From the NCBI GenBank assembly GCA_003169845.1, contig PNAG01000004.1, forward strand, positions 1,184 to 65,183: a stretch of DNA of 64,000 bases, written 5' to 3'. Source of the stretch: Candidatus Dormiibacterota bacterium. GTDB taxonomy: Bacteria > Chloroflexota > Dormibacteria > Dormibacterales > Dormibacteraceae. Of this stretch, positions 46,458 through 55,190 are shown piece by piece. A model generated the notes under the pieces. The model searched no databases. It had not been told where the DNA came from and saw only the letters and a list, made by a program, of their open reading frames with translations. How positions within the stretch are numbered: position 1 is the first letter of the stretch; each line of letters begins with the position of its first letter. The position numbers and the translations under genes were made by a program.

Positions 46458-46640
46458 TCAGCGCATCCCGGCCCCAGCGTTGACCTCACTCAAACGACCG
46501 GTCTTGACGTCGTAGATGAATCCACGCACGCTCGTCTTGTTGGGTATGAACGGGCTAGCCTTTATGCGACCGATCGACTGCTTGACGTCCGCCTCGGCAT
46601 CGTCGAAGGACTCCAGGGCGAAATGGGGTTGGATCCCAAC
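46458..46640 (-). pseudogene. C-terminal fragment of a beta-carbonic anhydrase
   Basis: The frame reads DAEADVKQSIGRIKASPFIP then NKTSVRGFIYDVKTGRLSEV, the last helix and strand of bacterial beta-carbonic anhydrases. The zinc ligands (Cys, Asp, His, Cys) of the N-terminal two thirds are absent; upstream codons up to 46763 look unrelated and overlap the DUF6933 gene. Confidence 0.6.
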
Positions 46641-46680
46641 CTCCTTTTCTATGGCTGTGGGGCACGCAAATGCATACGAA

Positions 46681-47241
46681 CTAGGAATGCAGTCCATCGA
46701 CAACCCTGAGAGTTGGCCGGTTCTGAACGGTGCCGCGCCCAGATGATCCACCGGCCAGCTCAATCGGCACGAGGTACCCAGGAGACCGTTTTGAAAGGTG
46801 AAGCTCCCTTCTGAGTTCGCGATTCAGTTCCCGGGCGTCGCAATGCGCCAGCCCGCCATACTCGAAGACCGCGTAGTCGCAGAATCGCGCCATCTCGTTC
46901 ATGTAGCCGAGGACACTTCGGCTCTCCGTCCTAGCCAACTCGATAGCACGGGAATCCAGAATGCCGAATCGGTCCAGCGGGAGGTGTTCGGCTTCAAGCT
47001 CCTTGTGGATGACAGCCACCACCGATGGTCCGATCGGCACCAAATCGGCCTTATGGATGTCCGGCACCACGGCCGAGAACAAGGTGCCAGCGTGGGCAAG
47101 GAGAAGCCATTTCCGACCCTCCAGCCAGAACAGGTTGGCGTACCAATCATTGTCGGTGTGCTCGACCTTCACCAGGTCGCCTGGGCGGGCGCCGAGAAGC
47201 TTCAGCGTCTTGGCGGTGCATCGGAGAACCACGCCACCCAT
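46681..47241 (-). CDS. DUF6933-type protein
   Basis: This 186-residue protein begins GGVVLRCTAKTLKLLG and contains DNDWYANLFWLEGRKWLLLA then HAGTLFSAVVPDIHKADL, the pattern of DUF6933 proteins, whose function is unknown. It sits between transposase remnants and a carbonic anhydrase fragment, so it may be mobile cargo. Its C-terminal 20 residues overlap the remnant frame. Confidence 0.65.
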   Translation of the reverse strand: MGGVVLRCTAKTLKLLGARPGDLVKVEHTDNDWYANLFWLEGRKWLLLAHAGTLFSAVVPDIHKADLVPIGPSVVAVIHKELEAEHLPLDRFGILDSRAIELARTESRSVLGYMNEMARFCDYAVFEYGGLAHCDARELNRELRRELHLSKRSPGYLVPIELAGGSSGRGTVQNRPTLRVVDGLHS

Positions 47242-47261
47242 GGTATTGGGGTCGGCCTGAT

Positions 47262-48342
47262 TCAGGCGGAAGCCGGCAGCGGCTCCCGCGCGTACTCGCG
47301 CAACAACCCGCCGAGTCGCTCCGTGCAGATCACCTCTCCGGCCGGCACCACCGGATCGGATCGCGCGATTGGAGGCTGCAACGCAAGGGCTCGGTGAGGG
47401 CGAGCCACGTTGTAGTGATCGAACCAGTCGGCGAGGACGCGCTCGAGATGGCGCCGGTTAAGGATCAGAATCCAGTCGAGGCACTCGCGACGAGTCGAGC
47501 CGATCCGCCGCTCCATGTGGGAATTGGCTTTGGGCGCTGCAATCGGCGTTCTGATCACCTCTATGCCTTCAGCCTGGAAGACAAGATCAGATCCTCCGCC
47601 GTACTTGGAGTCGTGATCGTGGACGATGAGCCGCGCGTCGACTCCGATCTCGGTGAGTTCCCAGCAGACGTTTCGCGCCTGTTGGGTTACTCAGACCGCG
47701 TCTGGCCTATCGGTGACAGCGAACCAGATCACCCTCCTCGTGGCCAGATCCATATATAAGAGGACGTAAAGACGCCTCAAAAGCACAGTGTCGACGCTCC
47801 GGAAATCGGTGAGTACTATCGCGGAGGCTTGGGCTCGCAGGAAAGCCTTCCAGGTGTGTCGGGATCTCAGCGGGGCAGGCCCTATACGGTTCCGACGCAA
47901 TAGCTTGCGAATCGCCGTCGCAGAGACCACATGACCGAGCTTGAGCAACTCGCCGCGGACTCGGACGCAGCCCCACTTCGGGTTTTCCTTTGCCATCCGC
48001 AGAATCAGTCTCTGAAGGCCTGGATCCAGACCTGGTCTCCCAGGTCCTCGCCGACGACCGAAGGCAGCCCACTTCCGGCGCACCAGCGCGCGATGCCAGC
48101 CGAGGAACCGTCTCGGGCTGCACCAACATCCCAACCAGGGCCGAACGGCGCACCACTCGGCCCAGCGCGGCCATAATCGTGCGGTCCGCCAGGTCCAGCT
48201 TCGGTCTCTTCACCTGGCGGCGGACCACGCGCAGTTGATGGCGGAGAAGAAGTAACTCCGCCTCGGGGTCACGGACCCGCAGCCGCACGTCGACGACGTC
48301 GAGGAGCAAGCGCAGGACGGAGTAGGCGAAGGCGACCAGCAC
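47262..48342 (-). pseudogene. Integrase-type transposase with a frameshift and an in-frame stop
   Basis: Nearly full length (about 350 codons). The N-terminus (MLVAFAYSVLRLLLDVVDVR, RQVKRPKLDLADRTIMAALG) shifts frame near 48110. It continues LGWHRALVRRKWAAF, AKENPKWGCVRVRGELLKLG and ATRRVIWFAVTDRPDAV to an in-frame TGA near 47690. The same frame then goes on through LIVHDHDSKYGG and ERRIGSTRRECLDWILILNR to the stop at 47262. The DDE core is therefore split and inactive. Confidence 0.8.
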
Positions 48343-48704
48343 TGGGGGCGATCCTACCGCTCACCTACAGCCACTCTGAGTAGCCAACCCACCCACGGAT
48401 ATGTGTGCCCCACAGGCCTTATGACCAGCTGTATACAAACAACTGAACATCGCTTTTGGACGATGCGAATGGCAGCTTACTACAAGCTCTCGATGGCCGA
48501 ATAGAAGCGTATGTGAACTGCCGTTGCCCATCGCATGGCCGCCAAGCCGCGAATGCGACAGGCCGGCAGCGGGCGCCAACAGGGCCCTAGCGGATGGAAT
48601 CCCCTGACGATATGGTTGCTCCGCCAGTCCCGCGATTACTTCGTCAGCCTGGACGGTTCCCGCCTTTGTAGGGGCGACGGGCCGCCTAAACAGCCCTTGA
48701 AGGC
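48343..48704. other. Intergenic stretch without a supported gene
   Basis: Only short frames of shadow character are seen. It separates the transposase remnant from the stressosome operon end. Confidence 0.4.
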
Positions 48705-49469
48705 TCAGCTCCCTGATAGAGCGCTGCCAGGAGCCGCGAAAATGTCGAGAGCCTGGGCCTTGGCTACGGCCTGGAGTTGCGAGTGAACGTCGAGCTTGGC
48801 CAGCACGCTTCTAATGTGCGTCCTTACGGTGAGTTGCGAAACGTGCAGGTGTGCCGCGATGGTCGATGCGTCACCCCCCGCTGCCAGCAGCCGGAGCACC
48901 TCCATTTCACGGCGCGTGAGGGCATCAAGTATCGCTTGACGGTCACGGTCGAAGCGGCGGCGAGCTCGGCGCCACGTGAGCGCGAACTGGATCTGGCTCG
49001 GTTCGATCAGCGTCTCTCCGTTTGCCACCTTCTTGATTGCCTCGACGACTGTCTCGGAAGGCTCCGACTTGGGCACGAAGGCCGCCGCGCCCGCCTCGAT
49101 CGCTTCGACAAGCGCCTCCTCACTCTCGTATGCCGTCAAGAAGATGAAGGCCGTGCGCTTGGCGATCGAGCGGATGGTTATCGCGGCATCCACTCCGGAG
49201 CCGTCAGGCAGCCGAATATCCATCACCGCTATATCGGGCTCGTAAAGCCTGGCAAGCTCCACGGCCGCACTCGCCGTGGACGCGATTCCAACCACCTCGA
49301 TCGACGACTCGCGTTTGAGAAGAGCACCAAAGGATTCTGCGAGGATCAAGTGGTCCTCGACCAATAAGACCGTAATCCGTCCGTCCCTGGCCGGGGGAGG
49401 CGGCGCCACGGCAGCAGAATACGCCTCCCGGCCAGCCGATCCCGATTCTCGCGCTACGACCTTAGACAA
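48705..49469 (-). CDS. NarL/LuxR-type response regulator at the end of the stressosome operon
   Basis: This 254-residue protein has a Pro/Ala N-terminal tail (about 30 residues), a receiver (LLVEDHLILAES, Asp in IAVMDIRLPDGSG, FLTAYES, FVPKSE), a linker and a LuxR helix-turn-helix (LTRREMEVLRLLAAGGDAST, VSQLTVRTHIRSVLAKLDVH). It is not of the FIHKS paralogue group. It follows the hybrid kinase by 24 bp and is probably the transcriptional output of the stressosome module. Confidence 0.9.
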   Translation of the reverse strand: MSKVVARESGSAGREAYSAAVAPPPPARDGRITVLLVEDHLILAESFGALLKRESSIEVVGIASTASAAVELARLYEPDIAVMDIRLPDGSGVDAAITIRSIAKRTAFIFLTAYESEEALVEAIEAGAAAFVPKSEPSETVVEAIKKVANGETLIEPSQIQFALTWRRARRRFDRDRQAILDALTRREMEVLRLLAAGGDASTIAAHLHVSQLTVRTHIRSVLAKLDVHSQLQAVAKAQALDIFAAPGSALSGS

Positions 49470-49493
49470 AGATCTAATCCTTCCATCTACGCG

Positions 49494-51197
49494 TTAGGCG
49501 CTGCTGGTTCCTCGAGGTCTCGCGGGCTGGGATGCGGTGCGGGAGGCGATCAGATCTACCACCGACTGCATGCTGTCGGACTTCGAGAACACCGCCGCGG
49601 CTCGGGACACGGACCCCGCGTCGATGTCGCCCACAGGAAGCGAGGTCCGAATGACTACTGGGATCATGCTGGTGCTGGGATCCTCGCCGAGACGTTCGAG
49701 AACCTCGAACCCGCTGATGCCGGGCATGGTTAGATCCAGGAGAATGGCGCGGCACTCGCCCTCTCTCGCCAGCTTGAGCGCCATCTCTCCATCTGCTGCT
49801 TCGACCACTCGCCACCCGAGGCGCTCCAACTGCTCCTTGGCTACGTACCTGCTGATCTGGTCGTCATCGACAACGAGGACGTACCCGGCCCCGGATTCCG
49901 GAGCTGTCTGGGGGACTTGGGGCGCGTATTTTCGCGGAAGCCTGAGGCTGAACGTGGAGCCCTCCCCAAGCTTGCTCTTGACGGTGATTGACCCACCCAT
50001 CAGCTCGGCAAGCTTGCGCGAGAGCGGAAGCCCAAGGCCGCTGCTGCGGTGGCGCCGGCCATGTCGCGTATCGACCTGGACGAACTCATCGAATATTCGG
50101 TCGAGGTCGGCCGCGGCAATTCCGATCCCAGTGTCAGTTGCCGCGAAAAGGACCTCGTCCGCCTTGGCTTCATAGGAGGCGGCGACCCGGATCTCGCCGG
50201 TCTCCGTGAACTTGAGCGCATTCGAGATCAGGTTTCTCAGGATTTGGCTGACCTTGCTCTCGTCCGTCTCCAGGGTCGGAATGGGCGACAGGTCGAAGAT
50301 GACCGGGACACCGGTGTCAGCGGACAGGGGCCGGAACATTCCGCGGAGAGCAGCGAGCGTCTCCTCCGCCTCGAAGGGCGCCGCGCGGACGGTGACCTTC
50401 CCGGCCTCTACCTTGGCCAAGTCGAGCAGGTCGCTGACGAAATCAAGCAGATCCTGCGCCGACTTCTGGATGTAGGTGATCTGTTTAGCCTGCTCATCTT
50501 CCAACGATCGATCGCCCTGCGTCAGCAGCAGCCGGCAGAGTGACGTAATCGAGATCAGCGGCGTCCGAAGCTCGTGGGTTACGTTGGAGAGGAAGCGTGC
50601 TCTCTCGTCGCTGATCTGCCGAACCGACTCGGCTTTGTCATCAAGCTCGGCGTACAGCGCGAGCACTCCGCGATTCGTTTCCTCGAGCTCTCGGTTGACG
50701 CTCTCGAGCTCGCTGTCGCGGCGGCGAATTTCTTCATGCATACGAAGAAGCTCCGTGTCCTGATGCCGCAGCTCCGAAAACGGGTCGGTCGCGCTGGCAC
50801 TCAAAGATTCGGCCAGATTGTCGAGCCGTGCCGACTTGGGCAATGCCCGGCTGAATGTGCAGCTCTGTTCACCCGAAGCTCCGTCGAGTGGCGGTCCGAT
50901 CAACCGACGCGCCGCTATCACGCCGGGAACGGCGTTCGTCGAGACGTCTCGGAGGGCAACGCCTCTTGCGCCGATGACGAGCCGTCGAGGCCGGGTCGAC
51001 GAGATCCACACTTCGAGCTCACCGCCCCCCGAGGCAGCGATCTCGCGGCCAAGCTCGGACACCCCCGTGGCAAGCTGGACCTGATCGAACAGGTCGAATC
51101 CCAGGCGGGCGGCCGCATCGCGAACTCGCTGCCTGGCCGTCAGGATGTCGCTTGAAGAGCCGATCGGGAGACGGCCGAGCGGAGCGTCGCGTGTCAC
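49494..51197 (-). CDS. Hybrid histidine kinase of the stressosome operon
   Basis: 567 residues. The N-terminus (about 15-115) resembles an RsbT/RsbW-type ATPase N-terminal region (RQRVRDAAARLGFDLFDQVQ, LATGVSELGREI) but lacks the nucleotide boxes. A coiled coil leads to HisKA (SNVTHELRTPLISI), HATPase_c (LRNLISNALKFT, DTGIGI, SSGLGLPLSR) and a receiver (VVDDDQISRYV, Asp in ILLDLTMPGISG). It overlaps the preceding gene by four bases. The RsbT-like N-terminus may dock to stressosome components; that is inference. Confidence 0.9.
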   Translation of the reverse strand: MTRDAPLGRLPIGSSSDILTARQRVRDAAARLGFDLFDQVQLATGVSELGREIAASGGGELEVWISSTRPRRLVIGARGVALRDVSTNAVPGVIAARRLIGPPLDGASGEQSCTFSRALPKSARLDNLAESLSASATDPFSELRHQDTELLRMHEEIRRRDSELESVNRELEETNRGVLALYAELDDKAESVRQISDERARFLSNVTHELRTPLISITSLCRLLLTQGDRSLEDEQAKQITYIQKSAQDLLDFVSDLLDLAKVEAGKVTVRAAPFEAEETLAALRGMFRPLSADTGVPVIFDLSPIPTLETDESKVSQILRNLISNALKFTETGEIRVAASYEAKADEVLFAATDTGIGIAAADLDRIFDEFVQVDTRHGRRHRSSGLGLPLSRKLAELMGGSITVKSKLGEGSTFSLRLPRKYAPQVPQTAPESGAGYVLVVDDDQISRYVAKEQLERLGWRVVEAADGEMALKLAREGECRAILLDLTMPGISGFEVLERLGEDPSTSMIPVVIRTSLPVGDIDAGSVSRAAAVFSKSDSMQSVVDLIASRTASQPARPRGTSSA

Positions 51198-52234
51198 TCG
51201 TGTGGATCCTTGGGCGACCCCATCCGCTGCTTCGCCACTACAACCGTGACGTCATCCAACTGGCGGGCGAAGTCGCGAAACAGCACGGCCGCGATGAGGG
51301 TTGGGTCCTTGGCGGCCAAACCCGGCACTTGATCCAATCGCCACCGAGTCGCGAGTCCGTCGCTGTGCGCGATGAGCAGCGCCTTAGGATCCCAGGCAGT
51401 TTCGAACTGCCGAAACTGCACCGGCTCACGACCGACGGTGCCATTGAGCGAGACGAGCCACCGGCAGCGGTCGGGCGTGACTATCGCTGCCGCGATGTTG
51501 CCGACTCCCGCATAGGTGACGACACCTGCCTGTGTGTCCACGGTGGCGACCCCGATCGTGGCGCCGCGGGTGGAGCGCAGCGCTGGATGGAGGAGCCGCA
51601 CCACGTCAACCGGCGCCCGCCCCGCCGTGTTGCGAAACGTCTTAACGGCCATAGTGGCAGCATCGGACGCCAGTAATCCGTGGCCAAGACCGTCGACCAC
51701 GAGCAATTGGATGCCCGACGGTACCTCGCAGAGCGCCCATCCATCGCCCGATACTTCCTCCCCATCCTTGGCGACCGAGACCACGCCCACGTCGAATTTC
51801 CGATCAGCGACGTGCCCGTTGTCGGCGGTGACCCGGGCGAGGATCACGGTTCCGCGGTCAGGGATCGAGTGAATCTCAAAGTGGCTTGATTGGCGGCGGA
51901 TCGCGCCGAGGCCAACGCCCAGGCTTCCTGCGGTCGAGTAGCCGTCTTCAAGAGCGGCAGCCGGGTTGGCGATGCCGGGCCCGCGGTCGATCGCCAGCAG
52001 TTCGACTGCGCCCGGACCAGCCGGTGGAGTTAGGGCGTTGATCAGGACCTCTCCGCCCGCCGCCGAGTGTTTGAGCAGGTTACTGGTCATCTCGGCGGCA
52101 ATGATTGAGACGCGTGTACTCAGGACAGCATCAAACCGGGCGCTCTCCGCGGCCCGAGCCGCCAGGCGCCGAGCATCCCCTGCATGGGATTGTTCTCGAA
52201 CTACGACCCGGCGGGTGAGGCCGCTTACTTCCAT
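51194..52234 (-). CDS. ATPase-PP2C phosphatase fusion (RsbT-like + SpoIIE/RsbX-like)
   Basis: 346 residues. The N-terminal half (about 5-140) is a GHKL ATPase of RsbT/RsbW type (AAEMTSNLLKHSAAG, IDRGPGIANP, GSLGVGLGAIRRQ). The C-terminal half (about 150-340) is a SpoIIE/PP2C-type phosphatase (LLVVDGLGHGLLASDAA, ATVDTQAGVVTYAGVGNIAA, LIAHSDGLATRW, DDVTVVV). In stressosomes RsbX dephosphorylates RsbR/RsbS, so this is the likely reset enzyme. It overlaps rsbT by ten bases. Confidence 0.88.
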   Translation of the reverse strand: MEVSGLTRRVVVREQSHAGDARRLAARAAESARFDAVLSTRVSIIAAEMTSNLLKHSAAGGEVLINALTPPAGPGAVELLAIDRGPGIANPAAALEDGYSTAGSLGVGLGAIRRQSSHFEIHSIPDRGTVILARVTADNGHVADRKFDVGVVSVAKDGEEVSGDGWALCEVPSGIQLLVVDGLGHGLLASDAATMAVKTFRNTAGRAPVDVVRLLHPALRSTRGATIGVATVDTQAGVVTYAGVGNIAAAIVTPDRCRWLVSLNGTVGREPVQFRQFETAWDPKALLIAHSDGLATRWRLDQVPGLAAKDPTLIAAVLFRDFARQLDDVTVVVAKQRMGSPKDPHE

Positions 52235-52629
52235 CGAACTATGCGCACGCTGGTGCCTTGGCCAACTTCCGAGCGGAGTTCGAACTCGTCGACCAGGCGC
52301 CGCGTTCCGCTGAGTCCGAGGCCGAGCCCCCCACCCGTACTGAAGCCAGCCCGCATGGCATCTTCGACATTCGGGATTCCCGGACCGTGATCTATAACGG
52401 TCAACGTGAGACCGTCTCGACCATTGTTGAGAGAGGTTTCGATGATCGCCTCACCCCCACCGCCGTAGATCACCGCGTTGCGGGCCAGTTCGCTGGCAGC
52501 GGTCACGATCTTGGTTTGGTCGAGCAGGCTGAACCTCAGCACCACCGCCTGTTCACGCACGCGGTGGCGGAGACTCACGACGTCTTCCTGGGTCCGCAAA
52601 GCAACCGTCACTCGCTCGGATGCTGCCAT
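52225..52629 (-). CDS. rsbT: Stressosome switch kinase RsbT
   Basis: This 134-residue GHKL serine/threonine kinase has N-box SELARNAVIYGGGG (Asn51), G1 box VIDHGPGI (Asp80) and G2 box GGGLGLGLSGTRRLVDEF. RsbT is held by RsbS/RsbR; on stress it phosphorylates them, leaves the complex and activates a partner. Its ATG overlaps the rsbS stop by one base. Which partner it activates here is unknown, since no RsbU or sigma-B gene is adjacent. Confidence 0.92.
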   Translation of the reverse strand: MAASERVTVALRTQEDVVSLRHRVREQAVVLRFSLLDQTKIVTAASELARNAVIYGGGGEAIIETSLNNGRDGLTLTVIDHGPGIPNVEDAMRAGFSTGGGLGLGLSGTRRLVDEFELRSEVGQGTSVRIVRWK

Positions 52630-52988
52630 CAGTTCTGGTCACGGATACCCGCCATGGCCAGCGCGCTCTCGACATTGAGCGCGGTCCGGACACCGCTGAG
52701 TGTCAAGCCGAGTTCGACGAGCGTGATCGCAACCGCGGGCTGCATCCCGACGACAATCACCTCCGCATCAAGGAGCTTCGCGATTCCCGAAATGTCGGCG
52801 ATCATCCGACCGATGAAGGAATCGACGATCTGCAGAGCGGAGATGTCCAGCAGGACCAGCCGCGCGCGGGCGGCGATGATGCGAGCGGCGAGGTCCTCCT
52901 GCAGGGCGACGGCGACATTGTCCTGGACGTCGGTCTGGATGGTCGCCAGCAGGTACTTGCCGATTTTAATGATCGGAACCCGATCCAC
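52629..52988 (-). CDS. rsbS: Stressosome scaffold protein RsbS
   Basis: This 119-residue single STAS domain has LLDISALQIVDSFIGRMIAD; Ser57 in VDSFIGR matches the RsbT-phosphorylated Ser59 of Bacillus RsbS. It overlaps rsbT and lies three bases after the rsbR stop. Together they form the minimal R-S-T core. Confidence 0.93.
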   Translation of the reverse strand: MDRVPIIKIGKYLLATIQTDVQDNVAVALQEDLAARIIAARARLVLLDISALQIVDSFIGRMIADISGIAKLLDAEVIVVGMQPAVAITLVELGLTLSGVRTALNVESALAMAGIRDQN

Positions 52989-52991
52989 GGA

Positions 52992-53861
52992 TCAGCGACC
53001 TGCTGCAGAGACGGGGTCGGTGGCCACCACGTGCTGCCCCAGACGATCCAGGGCCACCAAGAACGCGTCGGCCAGAGTGGCCTTCGTGACTACGTCGGGA
53101 AGTGTGATGCCCAGGTGGATAATCGTCTGGGCGATCTGAGGCCGGATGCCGCTTATCATGCAGTCGGCGCCCATTAGTCGCGCGGCCGCCACCGTCTGGA
53201 TGAGGTGTTGTGCGACCTTGGTGTCGACGGTCGGAACTCCGGTGATGTCGATGATCGCGATCGTGCTCCCCGTGTCGACTATCGCCTGCAAAAGGGACTC
53301 CATTACGACCTGAGTCCGCTCACTGTCCAAGGTTCCTATCAAAGGCAATGCCAGGATTCCTTGCCAGAGTTTCACCACAGGCGTCGAAAGCTCCAGCATC
53401 TCCTGCTGTTGGCGCAGGATGACCTCTTCACGGCCCTGCTGATAGACCTCTGAAGTGACCAGCGCCAGGCGGTCGATGAGCTTGTTGAGCTCCAAAATAG
53501 CCTCGGCGCGATTGGACGGATCCAACTCTTGCAGGGGGTCGAAAATGGGCTCCTTCAGAGACAGGATGAACAGCACCGTCTCGGATGGACTGAAGCCGAG
53601 CCGCACGCGCGACAGTGAGATCCCACGCAGAGCCGCTCGCATGTGCTCCCAGGCAGGGCCCGAGACATCTAGAGAGCCTGAGTCGAGGCCTTCCAGCAGC
53701 GTGGAGAGCACTTCCGACGACTGTCGCGCCAGGTCGGAATCGCTGATCAGGTCAGGCCTGGCGGTGGCACTGCGCTTCTGTTCGGCGATCCAGCTCTCCA
53801 AAACCGTCTCGTACTTGGCGCGGACCAGTGGAACCGGAGTCACCGATCGGGTTGAAGTCAT
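52992..53861 (-). CDS. rsbR: Stressosome sensor RsbR-type protein
   Basis: 289 residues from ATG 53861, chosen over 53888 because GAGGT lies nine bases upstream. The N-terminal helical domain (about 1-150, with ESWIAEQKRSATARPDLIS and FILSLKEPIFDPL) is of RsbRD/RsbT co-antagonist N-type rather than globin or PAS. A linker helix then leads to a C-terminal STAS domain (about 155-265: TIAIIDITGVPTVDTKVAQH with candidate phospho-Thr residues). It senses an unknown stress and with RsbS sequesters RsbT. Confidence 0.9.
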   Translation of the reverse strand: MTSTRSVTPVPLVRAKYETVLESWIAEQKRSATARPDLISDSDLARQSSEVLSTLLEGLDSGSLDVSGPAWEHMRAALRGISLSRVRLGFSPSETVLFILSLKEPIFDPLQELDPSNRAEAILELNKLIDRLALVTSEVYQQGREEVILRQQQEMLELSTPVVKLWQGILALPLIGTLDSERTQVVMESLLQAIVDTGSTIAIIDITGVPTVDTKVAQHLIQTVAAARLMGADCMISGIRPQIAQTIIHLGITLPDVVTKATLADAFLVALDRLGQHVVATDPVSAAGR

Positions 53862-53879
53862 GACGTCATTACCTCGCGA

Positions 53880-53897
53880 TAGGATCATTTGATCCTA
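53880..53897. promoter_or_regulatory. Perfect inverted repeat in the divergent rsbR/STAS promoter
   Basis: TAGGATCA-TT-TGATCCTA lies just upstream of the preferred rsbR start and about 75 bp from the divergent STAS gene. It is a strong operator candidate that could control both directions. Confidence 0.55.
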
Positions 53898-53971
53898 GTC
53901 ACTTGAACGTCCCGGCGCCTCCCAAGAATTGAGTAATCCGAAACCGTCTTCGGGGGCGAGGCGGGTAGGCC

Positions 53972-54550
53972 GTGCGCGAGACACGATTTTTCCCATGGTT
54001 CCATCCTCCGCCGGAAGAGTCGACGCTCATCCGGCGATTGCCCTGGACGAGTCGTACGGATAGCAACAGCGGCTTTTTCGGATCCGACGCTCGAAGGCCA
54101 AAGCCTCCCCTCAGCCAGCCGCCGAGGCGGCGTAGCGGCGAGGGCGACCGTCCGTCGGCTGATCCGACGCGCGGAAACCACATCTATTCGGATGGGCGAG
54201 TGGTCGTGACGCGAACACACTCGCCCGGCGTGCTGAGCATCGAGGGAGCGATTGACTATCAGAACGCCGAGGCCGTGGCGATGGCGCTGGCCACCGAGCT
54301 CGAGACCCGTCCGGCCGGGGAGTCTCTGGGAAGTGGGCCCATTGCCCACCTGCGCCTGGACTTGAGCCGGCTAGAGTTCGTGGACCCCAGTGGCATTAGG
54401 GCACTGGTCAAGGTTGCCGAGAGGACCGGCGAGCGGCAGCGATTGGTACTTCAAGGCCTCCCTGCGTCTGTCAGGCGCGTGATGACCGTTGTCGGGCGGG
54501 CAGACCTTCCTCGCCTGGTCATTGACGACCGGCGAATTGACTCCGAATGA
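53972..54550 (+). CDS. STAS-domain protein (anti-sigma-factor antagonist type)
   Basis: The STAS domain occupies about residues 75-185 (VLSIEGAIDYQNAEAVAMAL, then LRLDLSRLEFVDPSGIRALV). The Ser of DPSG sits where antagonists are phosphorylated. The frame starts at GTG 53972, but the first 70 residues are Arg/Pro-rich and may not be translated; a start near 54190 is possible. It is divergent from the stressosome operon and overlaps the next regulator gene by four bases. Confidence 0.75.
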   Translation: MRETRFFPWFHPPPEESTLIRRLPWTSRTDSNSGFFGSDARRPKPPLSQPPRRRSGEGDRPSADPTRGNHIYSDGRVVVTRTHSPGVLSIEGAIDYQNAEAVAMALATELETRPAGESLGSGPIAHLRLDLSRLEFVDPSGIRALVKVAERTGERQRLVLQGLPASVRRVMTVVGRADLPRLVIDDRRIDSE

Positions 54551-55190
54551 GATCGCCGGACTCGCGTCCGATCCGGATATTGACAGTGGAGGACCACCTC
54601 GTAGTGGCCGATGCGTTGGCAGCCTTGCTGGACGAGCAGCCGGATATGGACGTGACAGCGTGGGCTCGGTCAAGGCGTCGATCAGCATGGCTGCTCAGTT
54701 CAAACCGGACGTCGTAATCCTTGACTTCAGCCTGAGCGATGGTACGGGTGCAGATGCAGCTATCGGGATGCTGACCGTCGACCCTGAAGCAGAGCTGATC
54801 TTCCTGACCCGGCACGATAGTGACAGCGTGCACTTCGCCGCGGTTGCGGCTGGCGCGAGCGCGTTTATTCATAAGTCGCGGGCTGCAGCGGACATCATCT
54901 CGGCAGTTCGCTCGGTGGCCGAAGGCGGAACGCAGATCGATGCGTCCACGATCGCAAACCTACTGCGGAGGCAAAACGCCGTCGCCACGCAGATCCAGAC
55001 CGTCAGCGCGCGAGAAAAGGCGGTCCTCCGCCTGATGGCCGAGGGCGCACCGAGCCGCGACATTGCCGCAACTTTGGGGATCACCTACAGCACCGTTCGC
55101 TCGCATATGCGCCACCTGAGCTCTAAGCTGGGCGCCCGCAGCAAGATCGAGACGATTGTCAAGGCTCGGAAGCTAGCCCTGATCGATTAA
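54547..55190 (+). pseudogene. NarL/LuxR response regulator with a frameshift in the receiver
   Basis: ATG 54547 (overlapping the STAS stop) reads MRSPDSRPIRILTVEDHLVV, then DALAALLDEQPDMDVTA in one frame. Near 54655 homology moves to another frame with VGSVKASISMAAQF, DFSLSDGTGADA, FIHKSRAAAD and the LuxR end GITYSTVRSHMRHLSSKLG to 55190. One base is missing or extra around 54655-54660. The rest is intact, so a recent mutation or an assembly error are both possible. A shorter frame from GTG/ATG 54489 does not encode the VEDH strand. Confidence 0.75.
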
